Shown here in pieces: positions 47,036-55,021 of a DNA stretch of 64,000 nucleotides. The notes beneath the pieces were generated by a model. It ran no database searches. It had not been told where the DNA came from and saw only the letters and a list, made by a program, of their open reading frames with translations. This DNA is from Streptomyces formicae. GTDB lineage: Bacteria > Actinomycetota > Actinomycetes > Streptomycetales > Streptomycetaceae. Location of the stretch: NCBI RefSeq assembly GCF_022647665.1, contig NZ_CP071872.1:2232001-2296000 (forward strand). The letters are read 5' to 3'. The position numbers and the translations under genes are program-made. Numbering within the stretch: the first letter of the stretch is position 1; every line of letters starts with the position of its first letter.

Positions 47036-49644
47036 CCACCACCACCCGCACCCTGCCCGTCCCCGACCTCTCCCTCGTCGTCCTCGTCGGCGCCACCGGC
47101 TCCGGCAAGTCGACCTTCGCCCGACGGCACTTCAGGCCCACCGAGGTCGTCTCGTCGGACTTCTGCCGCGGCCTGGTCGCCGACGACGAGAACGACCAGA
47201 GCGCGAGCAGTGACGCCTTCGACGTGCTGCACTACATCGTCGGCAAGCGCCTCGCCGCCGGCCGGCTCACCGTCGTCGACGCCACCAGCGTCCAGCAGGA
47301 GAGCCGCCGTCAGCTCGTCCAGCTGGCCCGTGAGCACGACGTCCTGCCCGTCGCCATCGTCCTCGACATGCCCGAGGAGCTGTGCGCCGAGCGCAACGCC
47401 GCACGCCCCGACCGGGCCGGCATGCCCCGGCACGTCATCGCGCGCCACCGCCGCGAGCTCCGCCGCTCGCTGCGCGGACTGGAGCGCGAGGGCTTCCGCA
47501 AGGTCCACATCCTGCGCAGCGCCGAGGAGGCCGACGCCGCCGAGGTCGTCCTGGAGAAGCGCTACAACGACCTGCGGCACGTCACCGGACCGTTCGACAT
47601 CATCGGTGACGTCCACGGCTGCCGCTCCGAGCTGGAGACCCTGCTTGCCAGGCTCGGCTATGCGGACGGGGCGCACCCCGATGGCCGCACCGCCGTGTTC
47701 GTCGGCGACCTCGTCGACCGCGGGCCCGACAGCCCCGGTGTGCTGCGCCGGGTGATGGGCATGGTGGCTTCCGGCAACGCGCTCTGCGTGCCGGGAAACC
47801 ACGAGAACAAGCTCGGCCGCTGGCTGGCGGGCCGCAAGGTCCAGCAGACCCACGGACTCGCCGAGACCATCGAGCAGCTGGAGCGCGAGGACGTTGCCGA
47901 CCCGGACTTCCGCGGGCAGGTGCGGGAGTTCATCGACGGCCTCGTCAGCCACTACGTGCTCGACGAGGGCAGGCTGGTCGTCTGCCACGCGGGGCTGCCC
48001 GAGAAGTACCACGGCCGCACCTCCGGCCGGGTGCGTTCGCACGCGCTGTACGGCGACACCACCGGCGAGACCGACGAGTTCGGGCTGCCCGTGCGCTACC
48101 CCTGGGCCGAGGACTACCGCGGCCGCGCCGCAGTGGTGTACGGCCACACACCCGTGCCCACGGCCTCCTGGCTCAACAACACCATCTGCCTCGACACCGG
48201 TGCAGTCTTCGGCGGCAAGCTGACCGCGCTGCGCTGGCCCGAGCGTGAACTCGTCGAGGTGCAGGCCGAGAAGGTGTGGTACGAGCCCACCAAGCCGCTC
48301 TCCACCGAGGCGCCCGGCGGACACCAGGGCCGCCCCCTCGACCTCGCCGATGTCCACGGCCGCCGCGTTGTGGAGACCCGCCACATGGGACGCATCGCCG
48401 TGCGCGAGGAGAACGCCGCCGCTGCGCTGGAGGTCATGAGCCGCTTCGCCGTCGACCCGCGCCTGCTCGCCTATCTGCCCCCCACGATGGCGCCGACCGC
48501 GACCTCGCAGGAGGACGGCTACCTGGAGCACCCGGCGGAGGCGTTCGCCCAGTACAAGGCCGACGGGGTCGCCCAGGTCGTGTGCGAGGAGAAGCACATG
48601 GGCTCCCGGGCCGTCGCGCTCGTCTGCCGCGACGCGGACGTGGCACGGGAGCGCTTCGGCGCGGAGGGAGCCACCGGCTCGCTCCACACCCGCACCGGCC
48701 GCCCCTTCTTCACTGAGTCCATCAGCGGCGCCGCCGCGGGCCCGTCCATCACCGAGGAGATCCTGGGACGGCTGCGCGAGGCCGTCACCCGGGCCGGGCT
48801 GTGGGACGAACTCGCCGCGTCCAGCAGCGCCTCCAGCAGGGGCTCCGGCGCGGGCGACTGGCTGCTGCTCGACGGCGAGCTGATGCCCTGGTCGCTCAAG
48901 GCGTCCGGACTCCTGCGCAGCCAGTACGCCGCCGTCGGCGCCGCGTCCCGCGCGGTCTTCCCCGGTGCCACGGCCGCACTGGAGGCGGCCGCTGCCCGCG
49001 GGATCGACGTGGGCGGACTGCTGGAGCGGCAGCGCGAACGGGCCGCGGACGCCGCCGCGTTCACCGACGCGTACCGGCGGTACTGCTGGACGACCGACGG
49101 CCTGGACGGCGTGCGCTTCGCCCCCTTCCAGATCCTCGCCGCCCAGGAGCGCTCCCTCGCCGCCGTGCCGCACGACGAGCAACTGTCCTGGCTGGACCGG
49201 CTGGTGGAGGCCGACAGGTCCTGTGGAGCGGGGCTGCTCCAGCGCACCCGGCGCCTCGTCGTCGACACCGGTGATGAGGAGTCGGTGCGCGCCGGCGTCG
49301 ACTGGTGGCTGGAGATGACGGAGGCGGGCGGCGAGGGCATGGTCGTCAAGCCGCTGCACGCGCTCGTACGCGACGACAAGGGCCGGCTCGTCCAGCCCGG
49401 CATCAAGGTCCGCGGCCGCGAGTATCTGCGCATCATCTACGGCCCCGAGTACACCCGCCCGGACAACCTGACCCGGCTGCGCAGCCGATTCCTCGGCCAC
49501 AAGCGCTCGTTGGCGCTGCGCGAGTACGCACTCGGCCTGGAGGCGCTGGACCGGCTGGCGGACGGGGAGCCGCTGTGGCGGGTGCACGAGGCGGTCTTCG
49601 CCGTGCTCGCGCTGGAGTCGGAGCCGGTCGACCCCCGGCTGTGA
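47032..49644 (+). CDS. pnkp: polynucleotide kinase-phosphatase-ligase Pnkp
   Basis: 870 residues in three modules. Kinase, ~1-170 (VVLVGATGSGKSTFARRHF, VVDATSVQQESRR). Calcineurin-type phosphatase, ~180-420 (DIIGDVHGCRSELETLL, VFVGDLVDRGPDSPGV, GNHENKLGRWL). Adenylyltransferase ligase, ~470-870 (EEKHMGSRAV with the nucleotidyl Lys, LLLDGELMPWSLKA, GEGMVVKPL). With Hen1 it heals and seals RNA cut by ribotoxins. A short Ser-rich insert (AASSSASSRGSGAG) lies in the ligase module. All catalytic motifs look intact. Confidence 0.97.
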   Translation: MTTTTRTLPVPDLSLVVLVGATGSGKSTFARRHFRPTEVVSSDFCRGLVADDENDQSASSDAFDVLHYIVGKRLAAGRLTVVDATSVQQESRRQLVQLAREHDVLPVAIVLDMPEELCAERNAARPDRAGMPRHVIARHRRELRRSLRGLEREGFRKVHILRSAEEADAAEVVLEKRYNDLRHVTGPFDIIGDVHGCRSELETLLARLGYADGAHPDGRTAVFVGDLVDRGPDSPGVLRRVMGMVASGNALCVPGNHENKLGRWLAGRKVQQTHGLAETIEQLEREDVADPDFRGQVREFIDGLVSHYVLDEGRLVVCHAGLPEKYHGRTSGRVRSHALYGDTTGETDEFGLPVRYPWAEDYRGRAAVVYGHTPVPTASWLNNTICLDTGAVFGGKLTALRWPERELVEVQAEKVWYEPTKPLSTEAPGGHQGRPLDLADVHGRRVVETRHMGRIAVREENAAAALEVMSRFAVDPRLLAYLPPTMAPTATSQEDGYLEHPAEAFAQYKADGVAQVVCEEKHMGSRAVALVCRDADVARERFGAEGATGSLHTRTGRPFFTESISGAAAGPSITEEILGRLREAVTRAGLWDELAASSSASSRGSGAGDWLLLDGELMPWSLKASGLLRSQYAAVGAASRAVFPGATAALEAAAARGIDVGGLLERQRERAADAAAFTDAYRRYCWTTDGLDGVRFAPFQILAAQERSLAAVPHDEQLSWLDRLVEADRSCGAGLLQRTRRLVVDTGDEESVRAGVDWWLEMTEAGGEGMVVKPLHALVRDDKGRLVQPGIKVRGREYLRIIYGPEYTRPDNLTRLRSRFLGHKRSLALREYALGLEALDRLADGEPLWRVHEAVFAVLALESEPVDPRL

Positions 49645-49734
49645 TGCCGGTCGATCCCCGGCTGTGATGCCGGTCGATCCCCGGCTGTGATGCCGCCCGG
49701 CTCCCGGCTGTGATGCCGCCCGGCTCCCGGCTGT
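49643..49734. repeat. 23-bp tandem repeat after pnkp (four copies)
   Basis: Two copies of GATGCCGGTCGATCCCCGGC+TGT are followed by two of GATGCCGCCCGGCTCCCGGC+TGT. The first unit begins inside the pnkp stop codon, and the preceding coding bases (GACCCCCGGCTGT) are themselves a partial copy. It looks like slippage of the gene's own 3' end. Confidence 0.85.
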
Positions 49735-49864
49735 GTGGCCACATGCGGTCCCGACGCGGCCGCGGATTACTGCACTCGGGGGAACGGGCGCGCGGGTTCC
49801 GGCCCCGTGCTCGTTCTCCCGGACAAGTGGAAGTGTCCGTGAGCCCTGGGAGGACGGGAGCACA

Positions 49865-50380
49865 ATGAAGATGATCGCGCGCGGGAGCCTCGGTGTGCTG
49901 ATGACGTGTGTCGCCGGGGCGGTGGGAGCGGTGGGGGCGCCGGCCGCCGCCGCCGGTGAGCACGTGCCCGTCGCCCTGCCGCCGCTGGAGGGGCTGGAGC
50001 ACGCCGTTCCGGTCGACCCGCCCGCCCTGCGCGCGGGGGCGCCGGTCCTCGTACCCGGCGCACTCGAAGCGCCCCGGTACAAGGAGGGGCGGCTGCTGCC
50101 CGCCGAGGTCCTCCCGCGGCTGCCGGTCAGCGGTGAGCTGGCGCCGACGCACGCCGCGCTCCCGCTGCCGCATCCGCTGAGCGACCGTGAGGCGGGTACG
50201 GCCCGTGTCACGGCCCCCGTCTCGGAGCTGGTCGCGGCAACGCCGGGCGCGGACCTGGCACTGCCCCTGACGGCGCCCCGCGCGGACGGTTTCGGACTGC
50301 CCGGCCTGGCCCTGCCCGAGGCGGGCCTGATCTCCCCGGAGCTGCGGGGCACCCCGGGAGCGGCGCTCGGCCTCCACTGA
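49865..50380 (+). CDS. small secreted protein of unknown function
   Basis: 171 residues from ATG 49865. Signal peptide MKMIARGSLGVLMTCVAGAV, GAVGAPAAAAG, with likely cleavage after APAAAA. The mature part is Pro/Leu/Ala rich (VPVALPPLEGLEHAVPVDPP, GRLLPAEVLPRLPVSGELAP, GFGLPGLALPEAGL) with no cysteine and little predicted fold. Such secreted low-complexity proteins are common in Streptomyces; role unknown. Confidence 0.7.
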   Translation: MKMIARGSLGVLMTCVAGAVGAVGAPAAAAGEHVPVALPPLEGLEHAVPVDPPALRAGAPVLVPGALEAPRYKEGRLLPAEVLPRLPVSGELAPTHAALPLPHPLSDREAGTARVTAPVSELVAATPGADLALPLTAPRADGFGLPGLALPEAGLISPELRGTPGAALGLH

Positions 50381-50514
50381 GCCGGGCCTCGACCGAGCCC
50401 GGGCCTCGACCAGCCGGGCCTCCACTGTGCCGGGCCCCGGCCGCCGCCCGGACCGCCCCACCAGTCCGGCCGTTCACCGCGTGAACGGACGTCCGGCCGG
50501 TGAGGATGGGGGAC

Positions 50515-51765
50515 ATGGGATTCCATGTCGACTCGGAGACCGGGCTGCTGCGCCGGGTCATACTGCACCGCCCCGATCTGGAGCTGAAGCGGCTCACCCC
50601 CTCCAACAAGGACGCGCTGCTCTTCGACGACCTCCTGTGGGTCAGGCGCGCCCGCCAGGAGCACGACGGCTTCGCCGACGTCCTGCGCGACCGCGGCATC
50701 GTGGTGCACCTCTTCGGCGATCTGCTGCGCGAGTCACTGGAGCTCCCGGCGGCCCGGAAGCTGGTGCTGGACCGGGTCTTCGACGAGAAGGAGTACGGCC
50801 CGCTCGCCACCGACCATCTGCGCGCCGCCTTCGACGCGATGGACACGGCCGACCTGACGGAGGCGCTGGTCGGCGGGATGACCAAGCGGGAGTTCCTGGC
50901 CGGTCACTCCGAGCCCGCGTCCGTCCGCTTCCACGTCATGGAGCTGGACGACTTCCTGCTCGGCCCGCTGCCCAACCACATCTTCACGCGCGACACCTCC
51001 GCCTGGATCTACGACGGCGTCTCCATCAACGCCATGCGCTGGCCGGCCCGTCGGCGCGAGACCGTGCACTTCGAGGCGATCTACAAGCACCATCCCCTCT
51101 TCACGGGCCCGGAGGCCGGCGCCTTCCACCACTGGTCGGAGGGCCAGGCCGACTACCCCTCCACCATCGAGGGCGGCGACGTCCTGGTCATCGGCAACGG
51201 CGCGGTGCTGATCGGGATGAGCGAACGCACCACCCCGCAGGCGGTGGAGATGCTCGCGCGGGGGCTGTTCGAGGCCGGCTCGGCCCGCACGATCGTGGCC
51301 CTGGACATGCCCAAGCGGCGGGCGTTCATGCACCTGGACACGGTGATGACGATGGTGGACCACGACACCTTCACCCAGTACGCGGGCCTCGGCATGCTGC
51401 GCTCGTACACGATCGAACCCGCCGAGGGGGAGCGCGGCGTGGCCCTGCGCGTCACCGACCATCCGCCGGAGCAGATGCACAGCGCGATCGCCGCCGCGCT
51501 CGGGATGAAGGACATCAGGGTGCTCACGGCGAAGCAGGACGTGCACGCGGCCGAGCGCGAGCAGTGGGACGACGGCTGCAACGTCCTCGCCGTCGAGCCG
51601 GGCGTGGTCGTGGCGTACGAACGCAATGTCACGACCAACACCCATCTGCGCAAACAGGGCATCGAGGTCATCGAGATCCCGGGCAGCGAGCTGGGCAGGG
51701 GCCGTGGCGGCCCGCGCTGTATGAGCTGCCCCATCGAGCGGGAGGCCGCCACCGCGGCGGGATAG
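50515..51765 (+). CDS. arcA: arginine deiminase
   Basis: 416 residues from ATG 50515 (GGGGG upstream; GTG 50500 possible). Guanidino-modifying fold: [76 protein letters not shown] and the catalytic cysteine in RCMSCPIER near the C-terminus. It converts arginine to citrulline and ammonia. The next gene is ornithine carbamoyltransferase, so the two make up most of an arginine deiminase pathway; a carbamate kinase is not seen here. Confidence 0.96.
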   Translation: MGFHVDSETGLLRRVILHRPDLELKRLTPSNKDALLFDDLLWVRRARQEHDGFADVLRDRGIVVHLFGDLLRESLELPAARKLVLDRVFDEKEYGPLATDHLRAAFDAMDTADLTEALVGGMTKREFLAGHSEPASVRFHVMELDDFLLGPLPNHIFTRDTSAWIYDGVSINAMRWPARRRETVHFEAIYKHHPLFTGPEAGAFHHWSEGQADYPSTIEGGDVLVIGNGAVLIGMSERTTPQAVEMLARGLFEAGSARTIVALDMPKRRAFMHLDTVMTMVDHDTFTQYAGLGMLRSYTIEPAEGERGVALRVTDHPPEQMHSAIAAALGMKDIRVLTAKQDVHAAEREQWDDGCNVLAVEPGVVVAYERNVTTNTHLRKQGIEVIEIPGSELGRGRGGPRCMSCPIEREAATAAG

Positions 51766-51804
51766 ACACCGTCACCACGGCGGGAAGGTGAAGGGATGAG
51801 GGAG

Positions 51805-51858
51805 CCACACGGCCTGAGGCAACCGCACGACGTGAGACGACCGCACGACGTGAGGCGA
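51805..51858. repeat. 18-bp tandem repeat between arcA and argF
   Basis: CCGCACGACGTGAGACGA and CCGCACGACGTGAGGCGA are adjacent (51823-51858), preceded by a diverged copy (51805-51822) and followed by a partial one. Confidence 0.7.
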
Positions 51859-51890
51859 CCGCACGGCCGCCCGATCGTTCACCCACCGTC

Positions 51891-51904
51891 TGTATATCAA
51901 TGCA
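51891..51904. promoter_or_regulatory. possible ARG box upstream of the carbamoyltransferase gene
   Basis: TGTATATCAATGCA, 53 bp before the start, resembles half-sites bound by ArgR/AhrC (TGcATaa..atGCA). It is in the only AT-rich patch of the spacer. A second weaker element, CGTATAGA, follows 6 bp later. Confidence 0.45.
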
Positions 51905-51956
51905 ATCGCTCGTATAGACTTCCAAGGTCCGCGCCCGCGACCCAGGAGCAGCCACC

Positions 51957-52976
51957 ATGGCGACACAACTCGAAGGCCGCCACTTCCTCAAGGAACTCGA
52001 CTTCACGGCAGAGGAGTTCCGAGGTCTGATCGCGCTGGCCGCGGAGCTCAAGGCTGCCAAGCGGGAGGGCGTGGAGGTGCAGCGGCTGCGCGGCAGGAAC
52101 ATCGCGCTGATCTTCGAGAAGACCTCGACCCGTACGCGCTGTGCCTTCGAGGTCGCCGCGGCCGACCAGGGCGCCTCGACGACCTACCTCGACCCCACCG
52201 GCTCCCAGATGGGGCACAAGGAGTCGATCAAGGACACGGCCCGGGTGCTCGGCCGGATGTTCGACGGCATCGAGTACCGCGGCACCAGCCAGCAGACCGT
52301 CGAGGAGCTCGCCGCGCACGCCGGGGTCCCCGTCTTCAACGGGCTCACCGACGACTGGCACCCCACCCAGATGCTGGCCGACGTCCTCACGATGACCGAG
52401 TACTGCGCCAAGCCGCTGACCGGGACCGCCCTCGCCTACCTCGGCGACGCCCGGTTCAACATGGGCAACTCCTACCTGGTCACCGGTGCGCTGCTCGGCA
52501 TGGACGTACGGATCGTCGCGCCCAGGGCGTACTGGCCCGCGGACCCGGTCGTCGCCGCCGCCCGCGAGGTGGCCGCGGCGAGCGGAGCGCGGATCGCGCT
52601 GACCGAGGACGTCGCCGAAGGTGTCGCGGGCGCGGACTTCGTCGCCACCGACGTCTGGGTCTCGATGGGCGAGCCCAAGGAGGTGTGGGACGAGCGCATC
52701 AAAGCCCTCGCCCCGTACGCGGTCACCATGGAGGTGCTGCGCGCCACCGGCAACGCGGACGTGAAGTTCCTCCACTGCCTGCCCGCCTTCCACGACCTGG
52801 GCACCAAGATCGGCCGGGAGATGTACGAGCGCCATGGCCTGACCGAGCTGGAGGTCACGGACGAGGTCTTCGAGTCCGCGCACTCGGTCGTCTTCGACGA
52901 GGCCGAGAACCGAATGCACACGATCAAGGCGGTGCTCGTGGCGACCATGGGCGGGGGCCTCACGCCACCTGAATAG
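51957..52976 (+). CDS. argF: ornithine carbamoyltransferase
   Basis: 339 residues. [20 protein letters not shown] (carbamoyl phosphate site), [52 protein letters not shown] (ornithine site, Cys). Next to arcA it is probably the catabolic enzyme (citrulline to ornithine + carbamoyl phosphate, often called arcB), although the sequence alone cannot exclude an anabolic role. The possible ARG box suggests control by arginine. Confidence 0.95.
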   Translation: MATQLEGRHFLKELDFTAEEFRGLIALAAELKAAKREGVEVQRLRGRNIALIFEKTSTRTRCAFEVAAADQGASTTYLDPTGSQMGHKESIKDTARVLGRMFDGIEYRGTSQQTVEELAAHAGVPVFNGLTDDWHPTQMLADVLTMTEYCAKPLTGTALAYLGDARFNMGNSYLVTGALLGMDVRIVAPRAYWPADPVVAAAREVAAASGARIALTEDVAEGVAGADFVATDVWVSMGEPKEVWDERIKALAPYAVTMEVLRATGNADVKFLHCLPAFHDLGTKIGREMYERHGLTELEVTDEVFESAHSVVFDEAENRMHTIKAVLVATMGGGLTPPE

Positions 52977-52978
52977 CT

Positions 52979-53512
52979 ATGCGGCAAATTGGGGATTCAT
53001 ACGTTTTTGCGCAGACCCGCATCCTGATGTCGATGTCCCGCGACGGGCTCGTCCCGCGGGTCTTCCAGCGGGTCTCGCCCCGCACCTCGACCCCCGTCGC
53101 GAACACCTGGATCGTCGCCGCAGTCTTCGCCGTCCCGGCCGCCGTCGTCCCGCTCGACGTCGTGATGAACCTGACCACCATCGGCACCCTCGCCGTGATG
53201 GCCGTGGTCAACGTCGCGGTGATCGCGCTGCGCCGCCGCCACCCCGACACCGAGACGTCGTTCCGGGTGCCTCTTTTCCCGGTCAGCCCGGTCCTGGGCG
53301 TGGCCTTCTGCCTCTATCTGATGTGGGGGACGGGCTGGACGACCTGGATCCAGTTCGCGGTCTTCCTGGTCGCCGGTGCGCTGGTGTACGCGCTCTACGG
53401 GCGCCGCAACTCGCGGCTCGCCGTCACGGCCGGTCGTGAGACGCCCGCTGCGCCGGCACACCCGGAGCCGGGGACGGAGCCGGAGCGGGAGCGGCAGCTC
53501 CAGGAAGCGTGA
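52979..53512 (+). pseudogene. C-terminal fragment of an APC-family amino acid permease
   Basis: Recognisable sequence starts at FAQTRILMSMSRDGLVPRVF, normally near residue 320 of a ~490-residue cationic amino acid transporter. The last transmembrane segments follow (WIVAAVFAVPAAVVPLDVVM, IGTLAVMAVVNVAVIALRRR, LGVAFCLYLMWGTGW). The first ~two-thirds are gone. The join lies in an unusually AT-rich 30-bp patch (52975-53010) right behind argF. The lost gene was probably the arginine/ornithine carrier of the deiminase pathway. Non-functional as it stands. Confidence 0.8.
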
Positions 53513-53933
53513 ACCACACCGCCTTGCCGTGCTCGGTGGGGCGGTGGCCGCAGTCCGAGCTCAGGGCCCGGATGAGGAGCAGTCCGCGCCCGTGCTCCTG
53601 CCAGGGTTCGGGCGCGGGTCCCGGCAGCGGCGCGGACAGATCGCCCGGCGGCGCCGGGTCGTGATCGTGCACCTCGACCTGGCAGCCGGTCTCCAGCACC
53701 TCCACGACCAGGTGGATCGGTGCGTCGCCCGCGGTGTGCTCCACCGCGTTGGCGACGAGTTCCGCGGTGAGGAGCTCCGCCGTGTCGCAGTCGGCCACGG
53801 CGTGGAGGTCCGCGAGGGCGGTACGTATCAGGGCACGCGCGAGCGGCACGGCGGCCGACGTGTGCGGCAGTGCCAGTCGCCAGGAGGCAGGTTTCGCGGT
53901 CGCCTCGGCGGCGGTGGCGGGGGCTTCACACAA
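53424..53933 (-). CDS. RsbW-like ATP-binding protein (HATPase_c)
   Basis: 169 residues: PLARALIRTALADLHAVADC, TAELLTAELVANAVEHTAGD (N box), VEVHDHDPAPPGDLSAPLPG, HGRGLLLIRALSSDCGHRPT (G box), KAVWFTLPG. This is the Streptomyces family of stand-alone anti-sigma-factor-type kinases/ATPases. The Ala/Pro tail overlaps the 3' end of the permease remnant by ~90 bp on the other strand. Confidence 0.88.
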   Translation of the reverse strand: MCEAPATAAEATAKPASWRLALPHTSAAVPLARALIRTALADLHAVADCDTAELLTAELVANAVEHTAGDAPIHLVVEVLETGCQVEVHDHDPAPPGDLSAPLPGPAPEPWQEHGRGLLLIRALSSDCGHRPTEHGKAVWFTLPGAAAPAPAPSPAPGVPAQRASHDRP

Positions 53934-54127
53934 GGCAGGGTCCGTTCGGTGCGCTCAGTACCTCTGGTACTGGTTTCAACCATACGGACCGTATGTGGGC
54001 GATCAAGGGTCTCCGGGCCATCCGGCCCAGGACCTGTGCCCCAGCTGATACGGGACCTTTGCCGGACCGCTACCGAGTGACGGATCGTCGGACGGCGAAG
54101 GCCGTATCCGTGCCATATCGCGCGCTC

Positions 54128-54141
54128 GTGACGACAGTCAC
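54128..54141. promoter_or_regulatory. palindrome shared with the 61.1-kb site; candidate PaaX-family operator
   Basis: GTGAC-GACA-GTCAC is a perfect palindrome 53 bp upstream of the enoyl-CoA hydratase start. The 13 bases GTGACGACAGTCA occur identically at 61126-61138, before the other half of the pathway genes. Confidence 0.6.
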
Positions 54142-54193
54142 GTACAAGTGATAACTTCGTAGGGCAGGCATCAGCCCGAGGGAGGCCGCGCCC

Positions 54194-55021
54194 ATGAGCC
54201 CCTTTCCCAGCTCCGCAGCGCGCACAGGCGAGTGGCGCCATCTGCGCCTGACCACACACGACGGCGTCGCCACGGTCACGCTCGACCGTCCCGACAAGCT
54301 GAACGCGCTCACCTTCGGCGCCTACGCCGACCTGCGCGACCTCCTCGCCGAGCTCTCCCGCGAGCGCTCCGTGCGCGCCCTGGTCCTCGGCGGCGAGGGC
54401 CGCGGCTTCTGCTCCGGCGGCGACGTCGACGAGATCATCGGCGCGACCCTCGCCATGGACACCGCCCAGCTCCTCGACTTCAACCGGATGACCGGGCAGG
54501 TCGTGCGGGCCCTGCGGGAATGCCCCTTCCCGGTGGTCGCCGCGGTGCACGGCGTCGCGGCCGGCGCGGGCGCGGTCCTCGCGCTCGCCGCGGACTTCCG
54601 GGTCGCGGACCCGAGCGCCCGCTTCTCCTTCCTCTTCACCAAGGTCGGACTCTCCGGCGGCGACATGGGCGCGGCGTATCTGCTGCCGCGCGTCGTCGGG
54701 CTCGGCCACGCGACCCGGCTGCTCATGCTCGGCGAACCCGTCCGCGCCGTCGAGGCCGAGCGGATCGGCCTGATCAGCGAGCTCACCGCGGACGGCGAGG
54801 CGGACAAGGCCGCCGCCGCCCTCGCCCGCCGCCTTGCCGACGGCCCCTCCCTCGCCCTCGCCCAGACCAAGGCCCTGCTCACGGCCGAGCTCGACATGCC
54901 GCTGGCCGCGGCGGTCGAGATGGACGCGGCGACACAGGCGCTGCTGATGAACGGCGAGGACTACGCGGAGTTCCACGCGGCCTTCACGGAGAAGCGCGCG
55001 CCGAACTGGCGGGGGCGGTGA
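54194..55021 (+). CDS. enoyl-CoA hydratase/isomerase family protein
   Basis: 275 residues. Crotonase fold: VATVTLDRPDKLNALTFGAY, ALVLGGEGRGFCSGGDVDEI (oxyanion hole), FPVVAAVHGVAAGAGAVLAL, FSFLFTKVGLSGGDMGAAYL (G-GG and acidic residue positions). It overlaps the next gene by GTGA, so it works in the same pathway: probably hydration or ring opening of the dearomatised CoA ester made by the downstream fusion enzyme. Confidence 0.92.
   Translation: MSPFPSSAARTGEWRHLRLTTHDGVATVTLDRPDKLNALTFGAYADLRDLLAELSRERSVRALVLGGEGRGFCSGGDVDEIIGATLAMDTAQLLDFNRMTGQVVRALRECPFPVVAAVHGVAAGAGAVLALAADFRVADPSARFSFLFTKVGLSGGDMGAAYLLPRVVGLGHATRLLMLGEPVRAVEAERIGLISELTADGEADKAAAALARRLADGPSLALAQTKALLTAELDMPLAAAVEMDAATQALLMNGEDYAEFHAAFTEKRAPNWRGR

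Noticed and set aside
49643..49734. 23-bp direct repeats as a CRISPR array
   Set aside because: Units are adjacent with no unique spacers and derive from the end of pnkp.
46918..50709. Very long open frame (1263 codons) on the minus strand
   Set aside because: It is antisense to pnkp and arcA, has the composition of a high-G+C mirror frame and no recognisable domain.
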